Positions 12,873 to 23,355 are shown, numbered from the stretch's first letter. The stretch is DNA of 64,000 nt from Bettongia penicillata ogilbyi (GCA_023548195.1 JAJHZJ010000575.1:1305454-1369453); one strand, 5' to 3'. Numbers and translations: made by a program. The notes: generated from the letters alone by a model not told the origin.

Positions 12873-13230
12873 GGGGCAACTAGGTGGTACAGAGGATAGA
12901 GCAACAGGCTTGGGATTAGGAAGACCTAAATTCAAATCTGGCCTAAAATACTTACTAGTTCTGTGACCCTGGGTAAGTCACCTAACCCTGTTTGCCTCAG
13001 TTTCCTTGTCTGTAAAATGAACTGGAGAAGGAAATGGCAACTCTATAACGGCGTCATAAAAAGTCAGAGATAACTGAAACAACTGAACAAGTGGGCAAAT
13101 CACAACTCTATTTGCCTCGGTTTTCTCCTCTGCAAAATGAGCTGGAGAAGGAAAGGACGAAACAACCCTGTATCTTTGCCGGGAAAACCTCAAATGGGGT
13201 CACAAAGAGTCAGACACAACTAAACAACTG
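12873..13230 (+). mobile_element. MAR1/MON1-type SINE with a duplicated 3' half
   Basis: The head 'ggggcaactaggtggtacag' and B-box-like 'aaattcaaatctgg' begin a tRNA-derived marsupial SINE. The body ('ttccttgtctgtaaaatg', 'ctggagaaggaaatggcaac') runs to a BovB/RTE-like tail near 13089. From 13092 a second copy starts mid-element ('gggcaaatcac') and repeats body and tail, ending 'gtcacaaagagtcagacac' and 'aactaaacaactg'. The first copy lacks the segment between 'ggcaact' and the tail; the second retains it. Confidence 0.85.
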
Positions 13231-13319
13231 CATCAGGCACGGGATGAGGATAAGGGAAGGAAAAAGAGAGAAGACCACGATAAAACTTTCCATTAGAAAC
13301 GTAGCGCTCTAATTTTTTA

Positions 13320-13440
13320 GAGACCTAGAGACAGCTTTGAAACAGGAGACCAAGGTTCAAACCTTCCTCCCTCCCCCCCCCTCCCCGCCCCATGTTCTAG
13401 TGGTGTAATCCTGGGCAATTTATTTAAATTGGGCCTCAGG
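13320..13440 (+). mobile_element. tRNA-type SINE (MIR-like) with C-rich insertion
   Basis: A head/B-box block ('acaggagaccaaggttcaaac') is followed by a C-rich run at about 13368-13392. Then come 'ctagtggtgtaatcctggg' and 'ttgggcctcag' in MIR order. A TTTATT on the + strand at 13419-13424 would be an AATAAA for a minus-strand transcript, but it lies in repeat DNA. Confidence 0.5.
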
Positions 13441-14399
13441 AAACCCTCTATATCTAAATCACAGTTACTAGCAATTCTAAATTAGTGTGAGGAGTTCCCA
13501 CAGGAAGAGTCCCTGCCTTGCCCCCTAACCTGAAGACATCTCCTCCTAGTAGTGCGAAGCCCTAGCGGAAGTCCAGCTTCTGAAACTACTTGTCCCCCAA
13601 CAGTTGGGCCAGTCTCTAGGATGGCCTCAGTTACAAAGGGATGGGATCACATGGCTTCAGAGGTCAGAATTGCAAATTTTAACTCTATCATTCCAAGACT
13701 CTTCCAATTTAACAAGCCAGATTTGCTCCACCAACTCTCCAGAAGTAACTGATAATCAAAGTGAGTCTACCATTTTTTTAAGTCTACAGAAAGCCTATTA
13801 GCGAAATCTAACTCTCCAGGGAAGTAAGGTCCCATCCATAACCTGTGGCCTAAGTATCTATCTACTCAGTATAACTTAAAAGACTTGCAAACTTTTAAAT
13901 ATGATTTGGGTTTCATCTTTTACTCCCCATTACACTCCCACATTTTTTTCAAGGAAGTGACATTTCACATCATATGGGCCCACATCTTTCTAGAAATAGG
14001 AAACACATTCACTAGCTGAGCTGGTTTCCCCGTTTCTTACCCTACAACAAACTACTACAATTTCAAACAGGACAAATGTTCTAACTGCCCTCACTATAAT
14101 CAGATGCTGAACCCACAACTCAGAACTTTCTCATCCTGGTCTTATTCCCAGTCTTAAGAACTGAAGGCAACATTCCAACCAATTTATGATCCTATGAACC
14201 CCACCCACTTCTCCACTAAAGTACTTCCATCTATCCATTCAGGCCTGGATAAAAACACTTTCAGATTCAGTTATGACTTAAGTCATGACTTTTCCCATAT
14301 CAGGCTGGACAGTGTATCACTTCATACAATGGATGAAACCAAACAAAACAATAACACAAACAGGCCTTTGGGGTTTGCATTTTTTAAAAAATGGTATTT
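13441..14399. other. Intergenic downstream of RAP2B
   Basis: No repeat was recognised. It may include the distal part of the RAP2B 3' UTR if the transcript is longer than I assume. Nothing coding. Confidence 0.4.
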
Positions 14400-15880
14400 G
14401 TATTAAAAGTCTTTAAATGAAGAGACAACCATTAAACGCATGTCTGGAATTAAAATTACAATTAGTTAGAATCTGCTTGGTACATCACAACATTAAAACT
14501 TTGCTCTTGGCTGGAGGAATATCCTAAGACAGGTAAAAAAAAAACAAAAAAAAACAGGGAGGGAAGGAAAAGGGCACTAAATACCTGAAAATTTAAATTA
14601 GGTGAAGCCAGGAGTACTTGCAAAACATGGAAATTACATGTAAAAGGCTCCAAAAGAAATCAAAAGAAATTCCATGAACAACAGGCCATTTTGTCTTGGC
14701 TTGTTGGGTATGATTACTGAAACTGTTAAGTACTTTGGGGAGTCATAGCAGATAATGGGATTTTGTGGAACTTTCACAGGTTGGCACGGCTGGAACAGCT
14801 GAGTTTTGAAGGCACTCTAGACACAGGGTCGCTGTTGCCCCTGAATCACATTTGAGGAAGTCTTTGTACTATACTTTAAAGATCTGGTCATCAAAATCAG
14901 TTATTGCCAACCAAAAGGAAACCCTAAACCCAAACAAAACAAAATTAACAAAGCACCCCACCAAAAAAATGTGCAGATTTGTAATTTTTCACAGCTGATA
15001 AAAAAAAAAAACAACACTCCCGCTCTCCCCCAGACTCCCATTTGATACAGTAGGTAAACAAAATAGATTTTTTTTTTCCACAAATATCAGCAGACACTTT
15101 CTGGCACTCCACACTGCATTGGCACCAGTGTAAACAGTCCAAGTTCAGTTGTGCAATACTTCAGATTGGATACACTGTAACAATAATCCAACTTTGCATA
15201 GAAATCCTCAGAATTGTAATCAGTCCCAGGGTTGCACTTCCAGGCTGCCAGGGAAGGCAGTTAACCCTCACTTCCAGCACACACACATACACACATGCCT
15301 GGAAACGGGGTCTCTTCCTCTCCTTTCATTTCTTCACAGGCTTTTCCTGCACTTCCTTCCCCCGGTCCAGGTACTTAAATCTTCCATTTGGAAAGTGGTT
15401 GTTGACAAGTCTTTTTCTCTCCCATCCTCCTCCAGCTCCCATCCCTTCCCTCCAGATTGAAACTTTTTTTTTTTTTTTGCCTGGTGTCAAGTTGCCAATA
15501 CAGCTCTCTAACGGCTGCTTTAAGTGGGAAAACAGGCAACTATCAAAGAAATCCACGAGAGGAATGTACATGCTTGGAAAGCGCCACATTTCCACCCAGG
15601 TTCAGATGTTAAATACAAGACAACTCCCCCCACCCCCATGACACTGAGCACTGGGGCTCGTCAGCTGCTGTTGAAATAGCCATGAGCCCCCACCTGGAAC
15701 ACACCTTGTACGATGCAAAGTTGATTCCAATCTTAAAATAATAATTAAAAAAATCACATTGAGAAAGAAGTATTGTATTTTGCTTTCGCTTTTTTCTTAA
15801 AAAAAAAAAAAAGAAACCAATAAAAATTCAAACCAAAGCACAAGCCCGAAGGAAGAAGCTCCCCCACCCACCCCTTGTTT
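14400..15880 (-). other. RAP2B: Probable RAP2B 3' UTR
   Basis: This is the 1.5 kb directly 3' of the RAP2B stop on the minus strand. It carries no recognisable transposon, in contrast to flanking DNA, and has several A/T runs (about 15001-15012, 15067-15078, 15463-15478, 15798-15812). I find no canonical AATAAA on the minus strand between 14400 and 15880. The nearest is at 13424-13419, inside a SINE. The true 3' end is therefore unresolved. Confidence 0.45.
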
Positions 15881-16432
15881 TCAAAGAATCACACAGGAGG
15901 AGCAGCACTGGTCGTCCCCGTTGGGCTGAGCCGCATAGTTCATCTGGCGGACAATCTCCGCGAACAACTCGTCCACCGAGGCTTTATTTTTGGCCGACGT
16001 CTCGAGGAAGGGGCAGCTCCATTCCTCGGCCAGGGCCTTGCCCTCCCCAAACGAGACCTCGCGCTCGCCCTCCAGGTCCACCTTGTTGCCCACAAGGATC
16101 ATGGGCACCCGTTCGTACCTCTTGACGCGGATGATCTGGTCGCGCATAGGCTTGATATCCTGGAAACTCTGCTGGTTGACCAGGCTGTAGACGAGGATAA
16201 AGCCCTGGCCGTTTTTGATGTACAGATCCCGCATGGACGCGAACTGCTCCGTGCCCGCCGTGTCCAGGATCTCCAGCACCGACGGCGACGAGTCCACTTC
16301 GATCTCCTTGCGGTAGAAGTCCTCGATGGTGGGGTCGTACTTCTCGATGAAAGAGCCCGTCACGAACTGCACGGTTAGGGCCGACTTGCCCACTCCGCCC
16401 GAGCCCAGCACCACTACTTTGTACTCTCGCAT
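15881..16432 (-). CDS. RAP2B: RAP2B, Ras-related small GTPase
   Basis: A 183-residue single-exon frame, the usual Rap2 length. Rap2 proteins are GTP/GDP switches at the plasma membrane and recycling endosomes; known effectors include TNIK and MINK-type kinases and RPIP8-type proteins. Visible motifs are the P-loop GSGGVGKS (residues 10-17), effector loop YDPTIEDF (32-39) with Phe39 (typical of Rap2; Rap1 has Ser), and DTAGTEQF (57-64) with Thr61 in place of Ras Gln61. NKVD (116-119) and ETSAK (144-148) follow. The tail has Cys176-Cys177, candidate palmitoylation sites, and a CVIL CAAX box ending in Leu, which favours geranylgeranylation. The ATG has G at -3. CVIL and the core match RAP2B as I remember it rather than RAP2A or RAP2C. 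The few differences from human that I recall (such as Phe128) are conservative or in the tail. No frameshift or premature stop. Confidence 0.97.
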   Translation of the reverse strand: MREYKVVVLGSGGVGKSALTVQFVTGSFIEKYDPTIEDFYRKEIEVDSSPSVLEILDTAGTEQFASMRDLYIKNGQGFILVYSLVNQQSFQDIKPMRDQIIRVKRYERVPMILVGNKVDLEGEREVSFGEGKALAEEWSCPFLETSAKNKASVDELFAEIVRQMNYAAQPNGDDQCCSSCVIL

Positions 16433-17240
16433 GGCTTCTTACCCCCCCCCTCCCCGAGAGTCTCTCCCGCTCTCGGCCTCCCTCCGGCCTGGGCCCCCCG
16501 GGGGGCGTGGGGGCAGAGGGGGAAGGAGTGGGACCGGCGCAAAGCTTAGCTCGGCTCCTGCCGGGTGCTCTCTCCTAGTACCCAGCGGGGGAGGAGGGAC
16601 TAGGGAGAAAGAAAGCAAAGAGCTGCGGGTGGGGGGTGGTCGCCCACCCCGGCGAGGCTTCACTCGGGCTCCGTGCCCTGCATTCAGGCGGCGGCAGCAG
16701 GGGCACGGGTAGCAAGCGGCCGGCGGCTGCGGCAGGCGCAGGGACAATGCCCGGGCTGGCGAAGGAGCGGGCGATCGGCCGGGCACGGACTGCGGCCGGG
16801 GCCGGAGCTGCTGCTGCGGTTGTTGCGGCGGCGGCGGTAGCTGGGGCTGCTCCTCACCCGCGGCAGCAGCGTTGGGAGGAGGGGTGGCAGAGGCTCTGGC
16901 ACTGGCGGCGGTGGCAGCAGAGGCAAGGACGGGTGCAGGCTGCGGAGGCGGCTGCTAATTGCGCCCCAGCCCCGAGCGCGTGGTGCATGAGTCCCCGTGG
17001 TGCCTGCCTCCTTCCTCCAACAGCCCCACGGTCCGTACCTCCCTCCCCAGCAGCCCTGGGAGTGCTCCAGCTTCCTACTTACAGCCCCAAACCTGCCCTG
17101 CCTTAGTGAGCATGCCCAGTGAGGGGGCGCTGAGTCGTGGCGAGGCTGCCGGGGGGAGGATTCCGCTTTTCCGGGTTTTCCTAGAGGGCCGGGGCAGGGG
17201 CGGAGCCAAGAAAGCTGCGGGCTCGGGTTGGCACTGGGTC
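16433..17240 (-). promoter_or_regulatory. RAP2B: RAP2B CpG-island leader and proximal promoter
   Basis: The DNA upstream of the RAP2B ATG is GC-rich, dense in CpG and contains CGG/GCAGCA-type runs (about 16800-16930). The CpG-rich state continues through the coding exon. A GC box (GGGGCGGAGC) lies at 17197-17206. I see no TATA box, as usual for CpG-island promoters, and cannot place the start site. In the presumed leader, ATGs at 16683 (a 7-codon uORF, stop at 16662-16660) and 16988 could act as upstream ORFs. Bases 16442-16438 (GTAAG) just before the ATG resemble a splice donor, though RAP2B is normally intronless. Confidence 0.7.
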
Positions 17241-17744
17241 TCCTGAGCTGGAGTTGGGGTGGACTGGGTGCCAGAGATGAGCGCACCAGCCTTGGGAAAG
17301 ACAGTTCCAGGATAGGACCTATTATTTGTATGCCCTCCTAGCAAGAGGGCACGAAGGGGGTCCTGCATCCAGATACCCACAACACCGGGCAGGCAGATGG
17401 AGGGATGACTGACAAGTGACTGGGGGACGCACCGGAAGGCGGTTTTACTGGGGGGAAACGGGGCTCCTGGGTGTCCTGCTCCCCATTTGTGTGTTCTGGG
17501 ATGCCTTCCGGGGAAAACTATTCGTTCCCGAATCCAGGAGGTCCCCTTTGGGAACAGGCTGGGTGTACGTCTGGAGGTGGGCAGAGGCGCGGGTGCCATT
17601 CTCTGATTTTGTGCTCCCCAAGCAGAGTGTTGACGTGGGGGCACTCCACATATACTGTATGTATCTTGATGCCCCAGCTTCTACCAGTGTTCCCCTATAC
17701 AGTGTTCAAGTATCACCTGTGCTCTTTTGTAACGACTTTTTTGA
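17241..17744. other. GC-moderate DNA upstream of RAP2B
   Basis: No repeat is recognised and CpG density falls. Open frames on both strands are GC-composition artefacts without domains. A TGACG half CRE-like word occurs near 17630. Confidence 0.4.
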
Positions 17745-17870
17745 AAGTACACCTTGTCTTCTCCCTAGGATATAAGCTCCCTGAGAGCAGTTACTTGTTT
17801 CACTTTTCTGACCTTGCAGCCCCCAAATGGCACATAGGAGTCGTTTAAGAAATATTTGTGGATTGCTACA
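17745..17870 (+). mobile_element. L2 LINE 3' end
   Basis: The sequence 'aggatataagctccctgag', 'cagttacttgtttcac', 'ccaaatggcacataggag' and 'taagaaatatttgtgg' follows the L2 3' UTR. Weaker similarity may extend upstream to about 17650. Confidence 0.65.
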
Positions 17871-17934
17871 CAACCCTTAACCGTGGCTAGTTTGGAAAGA
17901 TTAAAAACTGGCCAAGCGCTCAGCTGCGGAAAGA

Positions 17935-18055
17935 AGGCTGAACTGGAATTTGGAGGACGTGGGCTCTGACCCTGGCTTGACCAGTTGCTGCCCTAAGTTC
18001 TTTCTTCTTTCTGTACTTCGGCTTCCGCCTCCCTAAAATGGGGTAGGAACCTGGA
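17935..18055 (+). mobile_element. MIR-type SINE
   Basis: Blocks 'gacgtgggctctgaccctgg', 'gaccagttgctgccc' and 'cctccctaaaatggggtagg' are in MIR order. A further decayed trace may lie at 18065-18170. Confidence 0.5.
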
Positions 18056-18269
18056 CTGCATGGCACAAGGACGAAGACTTGGAGGACCGGTGTTTTAATT
18101 CTCTCTTCCGATGCTTACTACAGCTCTCAGTCAGTTTGCTTCTCTCGACCTCTGTGTCTTCCACTGTGCAGGGAGGTTGGGTCAGAAACCCTTAACAGTT
18201 GGGTAGGGCTGGTATCTTTATTTATCATTCCCAACCGGGGATAGAGGCTCTTTTGCCAGTTTAGTGGTG

Positions 18270-19860
18270 CCCGTTTGTTGGATCGCAGGAGGTGCTCCCC
18301 AGACTTCGAGCCCCGAGAGGGCTCTGCTCCTCCTCTACCGCCACCCCCATTCCCCTTAGGAAGCTAAACAAATTATGCTTACAACCCTAAGGTTCCAGGC
18401 AGTTTGGAACCCTGAGTGTTCTGATTTTGCAATGGAGAGGCAGAACGCTTGGTGATGGAAACGGGGAGACGTGTGGAGAGTAGCATGATGTGGTCTGGCC
18501 GCATGCGGAGAGTACATCTACTTCTGGGTCCCAAACCCGTCCACCTCTGCCGGCCCACGCCACTGACCCTTGCCGGACCACGGGGGGTTCGAGCCAGGGA
18601 CCCAGATCGCAGCCAGCCAAGGCAGGATCTCTGCGGTTGATACTGGTTCCTTGGTCCTTGGAGGTCGCCCACCGGGCCCCCGACCTTCTCTTTCCAGTGG
18701 GACCAACTGCAGAACTTGGGGTATGAGGGTCCCGCAGGATCCTGGGTCCCTCCCTCCAGACCTTTCTAGGCTGTGTGGAAAACCCGGCCAATCTAGCTAA
18801 GCCCGTCGGAACTGTTCTAGGAGGCGGGCAGGAGGCAGGAGAGAGTGGAGCATGCTCAGTACGGGGGGCAGCTGGTGGGGGGGCGGGAGTTAGAAGTAGG
18901 AAGGTTTCGCTGGACACACCCACCCTGGCTCTCAAATTACCTCCTCTCCCAAACTCGGGGCCCATTGGTCTACGGGTGCGACCCTCCTCTCCCCGCAGCC
19001 CCCAGGCGTCCTGTCATTGGCTGCCACCGAGGTCCTGTCAAGCACCAGGGCCTCATTGGCTGAAAAGTATCCCCCATTTGTGATTGGTTATCAATAGAGA
19101 CTAAGTGAAGAGGCGGAGGCCCAGCTGTTTCTCGGCGGGGTCTCCGGTCCTTTCCCTTCCCCTCCCCCTGCTTCTCCCTGCCCCCCCCCCCCTCCCCAAA
19201 GCAGCTGTTTGGGGAGAACAAAGTCGAACAGGCTGCAGTAGATGTAGAGACCCCAGGGTCCGTACCTCTTTAGGCTGAGCTAGGGTGGGCACAGCTTGCC
19301 AGTCCCTTCTCCCGGCTGCAGCGGGGGAGGGGGAGGAGGGGGGGTGCCAGCGGAGAATCCTCGCTCCGGCCTGGGAAGGGAGACGCTGACACCACACCTA
19401 GTCCTGCCCCCGAAGGAAAGGGGGGCGGGGAGGGGCTAGAGAAGGGCTCGGCCGGGAAGCCAGTCCTAGGGAGGAGAGCGAGCAATGCCCAGACCTGCCT
19501 CCAAGCCTCCCTGGTTAGGGGGTGGGATGGTTGGCTCCCTCCTGCTCTTTGGGAGGTAACGGGGAGCTGCCTCGGCTTGTCCCGACCCTCCCTTATTTCT
19601 CGAGGAGGAGAGATGTCAAGACCTGTCTGCAGATTTTAGGATTAGAAGCGGGAGTGGGCGGGGGACAGTGGATGGGTCAGGGGTGCTTGGGAGCAGTGAG
19701 AATGAGCCCAGCTGGCCCATAAAGAGAGGCCCCAAGGAGGGGGCCGGTGGGGTCGCTCCTTCCGGAGGCATCGGGTTTAGTAGGAGTTCCCCCTTCCACC
19801 CAGGATTAGACGGAAGATGCCTAGGGACCTACGACGGCCGAAGCACAAAATCCCAAACTT
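18270..19860. promoter_or_regulatory. Second GC/CpG-rich block upstream of RAP2B
   Basis: About 1.6 kb of GC-rich DNA with frequent CpG, separated from the RAP2B island by roughly 1 kb that includes L2 and MIR relics. It holds GC boxes at 18880-18889 and 19422-19430 and the CCAAT cluster listed separately. The proximity to RAP2B and motif content suggest a distal promoter, enhancer, or the start of an unannotated noncoding transcript. I find no protein family in its frames. A donor-like AAG/GTGAGG sits at 19985/19986 on the + strand. Confidence 0.5.
18964..19087 (-). promoter_or_regulatory. Cluster of four CCAAT (NF-Y type) boxes
   Basis: The + strand shows ATTGG at 18964-18968, 19016-19020, 19055-19059 and 19083-19087. 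All are in one orientation (CCAAT on the minus strand), with starts 52, 39 and 28 bases apart. Three of the four read ATTGGC/T or ATTGGTT, close to the NF-Y preference. Such multi-box arrays are typical of NF-Y-dependent CpG-island promoters. Which transcript they would serve is unknown. Confidence 0.6.
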
Positions 19861-20099
19861 TTTCAAGAGCATGAGGCAACTTTGTCGTTGTTGTAATGCA
19901 ACTGAAATTCTTGGAGGAAATTATTCAGATAGCTCCGAGTCCAGGACGGCTGCGGGCTGTAGCCTTCTCCAGGACTCGCCTAAAGGTGAGGAGGGTGTGG
20001 CCCCCACCACACCCAGTGGAAGGCCCTGCTCTGCCTTTGGTACGGGTTGGTTAAACCAGACGCTGACTTGTCATGTTCTTTCAAACAGGTCACCGGATG

Positions 20100-20265
20100 C
20101 TGAATGTAGAGCTGGAAAAAAGAGCCTTGGGGTTCATCTAGTCCAAAAGCTTCATTTTAGAGATGAGGAAATGAGGTACAAGGAGATAAATGACTTACCC
20201 GAGGTCACACAGTTAATGAACCATGGTTGAAATCCAAGGTCATTTGACGAGATCTAAAGGCTTCT
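20100..20265 (+). mobile_element. MIR-related SINE
   Basis: Blocks 'gagctggaaaaaagagcc', 'ggttcatctagtcc', 'gatgaggaaatgaggtac' and 'gaggtcacacagttaatg' follow the family's order. The copy is moderately diverged. Confidence 0.65.
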
Positions 20266-20639
20266 CTGGCTGTAACTGAGGTAACAGGTATTAATACTTC
20301 CTCTATAGCCAGGAAATATTGAAGAAAAAAAACAGGAAGCTTTCCCACATTGCATACTTTTTGCATATGTGTATGATATATCTAATATACATGTGTGTAT
20401 TTTATATGACTTAGTTATTTTACAATTATGTCCTTTTTAAATCTCGAAGAATTTTCATAAAGAGCTCTCTAATGCCACCTAGTAGGCTTGAGTCCACCCT
20501 CTTAGGACTGTCCCTGTCCCTTGCATCCCATGAAGCACCATGACTTGGAAGTAGCCCATGGGCTCATACTGTGAGAGGAGCAGGGAGGTACCAAGAGGTG
20601 CCTAGCAGACAACAACCCCAACCAGATAAAGAAGGAGCT
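20266..20639. other. Intergenic, no gene seen
   Basis: Contains a TATA/TGTG-rich patch (about 20355-20410). Nothing coding. Confidence 0.45.
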
Positions 20640-20830
20640 CTTAGGATCATAAGCTTAAAACTCAAAATAAACTTTAGAGATCCTCTTATCTACACCTCTC
20701 CCCCCATATTACAAATGAGGAAAAAAGAAATGTGTCAGGGCATAGAGGGCCATATCCAGGTAACACCACTGGCAAAAAGCAAAGTTGTTTCCAAATCCAG
20801 TTCAGTTTCTCTCCCAGCAGACTCCTCTGG
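20640..20830 (+). mobile_element. MIR-related SINE, diverged
   Basis: The sequence 'aaactttagagatcctct', then 'ccatattacaaatgaggaaa' and 'aggtaacaccactggcaaa', matches the same SINE type as at 20100, with more decay. Confidence 0.5.
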
Positions 20831-20999
20831 AGACAGTCCAGCACTGAGCACAGTTTCTGTTCTTACTAAGTTGGGATTGATTGCCTACCTGACATAATCC
20901 TCCAGGAAATCTACATCCTACTTAAGTTCTTGGGAGCACCCAGGGTTAAGACCCAGCATTTAGGTTCAAGGTGTTCCAATTGGTAAAAATCATTAGTAT

Positions 21000-21235
21000 G
21001 GATTCTTTCATAAAATTCATAATAGCTGATAACCACATCACACCTTAGGGCTTTCAGATGTGATTTTCACAATAACGGTGTGAGAAAGATACTCACACCT
21101 CCACTTAATGGGAGGGGGTATTGAGGTACCAAGGGATTATTTCACCTGTCTACCATTACCTAGCAAGTGTTTGAGGGAGGATTCAAACTCATATCTCCTG
21201 CACCATGCTGCCTCTATGATCAGCTATAGCTGTAT
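21000..21235 (+). mobile_element. MIR-type SINE, near full length
   Basis: It runs from 'cataatagctgataaccac' through 'gtgattttcacaataac' and 'ctagcaagtgtttgagggag' to 'ccatgctgcctc', in MIR order. Confidence 0.55.
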
Positions 21236-22079
21236 TCAAAAAGGTGCTTAGTCAAACTTCAGGGATGTAAAAAATAAAAATAAAGCCTCAGAAACCACCA
21301 CTTCACAGCTTTTGAAGGTGGAGAGCCACATTTTGGGGTTCCTTTCTCCAAACTATAAGCTGTGTCATATTGGTGGGGAAGGGGAAGTTTACAGCACCTG
21401 GTGAAACTACAGTTATTTCTGCATCATTCTTGTAAAAGTTTTTATGATATCAGTGCTGGAATTCCAGAAAGCTCACAGAGTCATAAAGATAAGTGCTTAT
21501 CCTGGAGTAATCCGTGAGTGTCCTAAGGTGGAAATAACACCTTAGTAATATGTAATTGCACCCTCGGGAAAGATGCCAGAGAAATCCAGGTAATAAAATG
21601 TCTCTCTGAAAATGGCTTAACATCTATAAACAACCCAAAACGGAAAATATATCCTAAAAAGCAGGCCAAAGCTAAGGATAACCTGGGAGGATTGTTTGAC
21701 TTTCAGGAAAGAATTGTATCAGCTGAGGCTTCTGTCCCTGACCTTTGTCACCTTTCCCATCAAAGAAAACAGTACTAATGTACTTCTGATGTGACACTGA
21801 GGTCTTCAGATAACTCCAAGGTAGTTTGTGCTAACATGAGTGATTGCTGACTCATTGAACTGATATCCAGGCCTGAGATCTCAGAATAGTATGTAACCCC
21901 CCCTCTTCCTCTACTGACTAAATAGTTTGGTTTCCAGAGATAAATATGTTCAGAAATTGTTGGTGCCACCTATGGGTAAAAATAGAGACCTGAACATAAT
22001 CTGGCTGATTTAGAAAATATAGAGGAAAGGTAAATATTGACCACTTTGAATTACTTAAAGGTCGTCAAATGATAGCCGT
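21236..22079. other. Intergenic, no gene seen
   Basis: Unique-looking sequence with no recognised repeat and no coding frame. Confidence 0.45.
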
Positions 22080-22215
22080 TATTTTCCCCATTTTAAAGAT
22101 ATATAAACTAAGATTACAATAGTTTAATCAGCTTGCCTGTAGTTACCTAGTAAGTAGCAGAGGTAGGATTTGAATACAGATCTTTTGGACTCCAGGGCTA
22201 GCACACACAGTTTCA
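22080..22215 (+). mobile_element. MIR-type SINE
   Basis: Clear core: 'ttttccccattttaaagata', 'agttacctagtaagtagcag', 'aggtaggatttgaatacag' and 'ttttggactccagggctagc'. Confidence 0.7.
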
Positions 22216-23262
22216 TGCTTTAATAATTGTCACCTTCTTAGGATGAAATTGAAAATCAAAATGAAATGCCTACAAGATGGAGCAGGTTTCTTATGGGTTG
22301 TCTATTGTAATGACATCAAAATCCTTTAAAAGTCCATGTGCAATGATAAACATTTCAAAAATAAGCTTTTATTAGAAATGTGAGAGGGTAGCGATATTTC
22401 TAAGAAATAACCAGTCACCTAGAAAATACAGTGCTCATAAAAATGCTTTTAAAGATCATGAGTCAGTCTCCCATTCAAATCTTACCTTGCTTTTTTGTCT
22501 CTCTTCTAGAGAGGCTAATTGCAACAGATGGCTATGTGGTAGAAATATCCAGTCTTAGAGTTCCCCTTACCTTTGTTGGGAATTTCACTGGGGGATGTGT
22601 GTGTAAGGGGAGGACTTGGAAATGTGGGTGCCTAGTGTGACCATTACTTGGGGCTAGGACCTAGCCTGGATGCTAGGCTGTGTCAAATACTTCTGCCTAA
22701 AAAAAATCTGGAAAAAATCTCTAGGGACTGTGGAGGTTTGTCCAAGAAACTGGATGATTTGGGAGATGGGGAGGGGGAGGGGAAGGAGTTCAGCAGCGAT
22801 TTTCCTCACAATGAAGGCAGATCCCTTCAGAACACATAGGAACACATAGGAGAATATAAAAAGTGAAAAGCTGACTAAGAAGATGATGTCGAGAGGTGGT
22901 GGTTTGGTATACCAGAATGGTAAATGATGAGGAGGAGAGGGAACAATCAGGTGTGAAGGGAGATCAGAAAGCTCCCTAATCTGGGGATGGTGATATAGGA
23001 AGAGGAAAACAGTCAACTATAGCTCAATGTCCCCTAAAGCTGAGACTCTGTTACACTAAAGGGACAGTCAGAGAGACAGAGGAAGAGCGCGATAGAGACA
23101 GAGTGAAGCAAAGAGACAGAGAGAGAGAGAGCAACAGACACAGAAGCGAGAGACAGGGACAGAAACAGATTTTAAAAGTGATGAAATTTGCCATTGACTA
23201 AAGTTTCTGTTTTATTGGAGTTTAAAGCACTAATATTTTGAAGAAAAATCAATTTTACTCTT
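22216..23262. other. Intergenic with AGAGACAGAG-rich patch
   Basis: Mostly unique. A short tandem 'aacacatagg' doublet lies near 22828-22850. A purine-rich, imperfect (AGAGACAG)n tract covers about 23065-23165. Confidence 0.5.
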
Positions 23263-23355
23263 GTCCAGTCAAAAAGCATTTATTAAATATCAACTCTGTA
23301 CCAGACTCTATGCTGGATACAAAGAAAGGCCCGAAGTGGTCCCTGTCCTTTTGAA
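23263..23355 (-). mobile_element. L2 LINE 3' end, reverse
   Basis: The + strand 'aaaagcatttattaaatatc', 'ctatgctggatacaaagaaa' and 'gtccctgtcctttt' is the complement of the L2 3' UTR. Confidence 0.65.

Noticed and set aside
15875..16378. 167-codon + strand frame across the RAP2B exon
   Set aside because: It is the exact antisense of a strongly conserved coding exon with high GC; its protein resembles no family.
16436..16446. Intron boundary directly before the RAP2B ATG
   Set aside because: The G/GTAAG word is present, but RAP2B genes are intronless and the ATG follows immediately. Treated as a curiosity, not annotated as a splice site.
16684..17286. 200-codon minus-strand Pro/Ser/Arg-rich frame upstream of RAP2B, and the 115-codon frame ending 6 bases before its ATG
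   Set aside because: Both start at GTG rather than ATG and owe their length to CpG-island composition. No domain, and they lie in the presumed leader/promoter.
19817..20230. 137-codon + strand frame
   Set aside because: It runs from GC-rich DNA straight into a SINE. The second half is repeat-derived and the first half has no recognisable motif.
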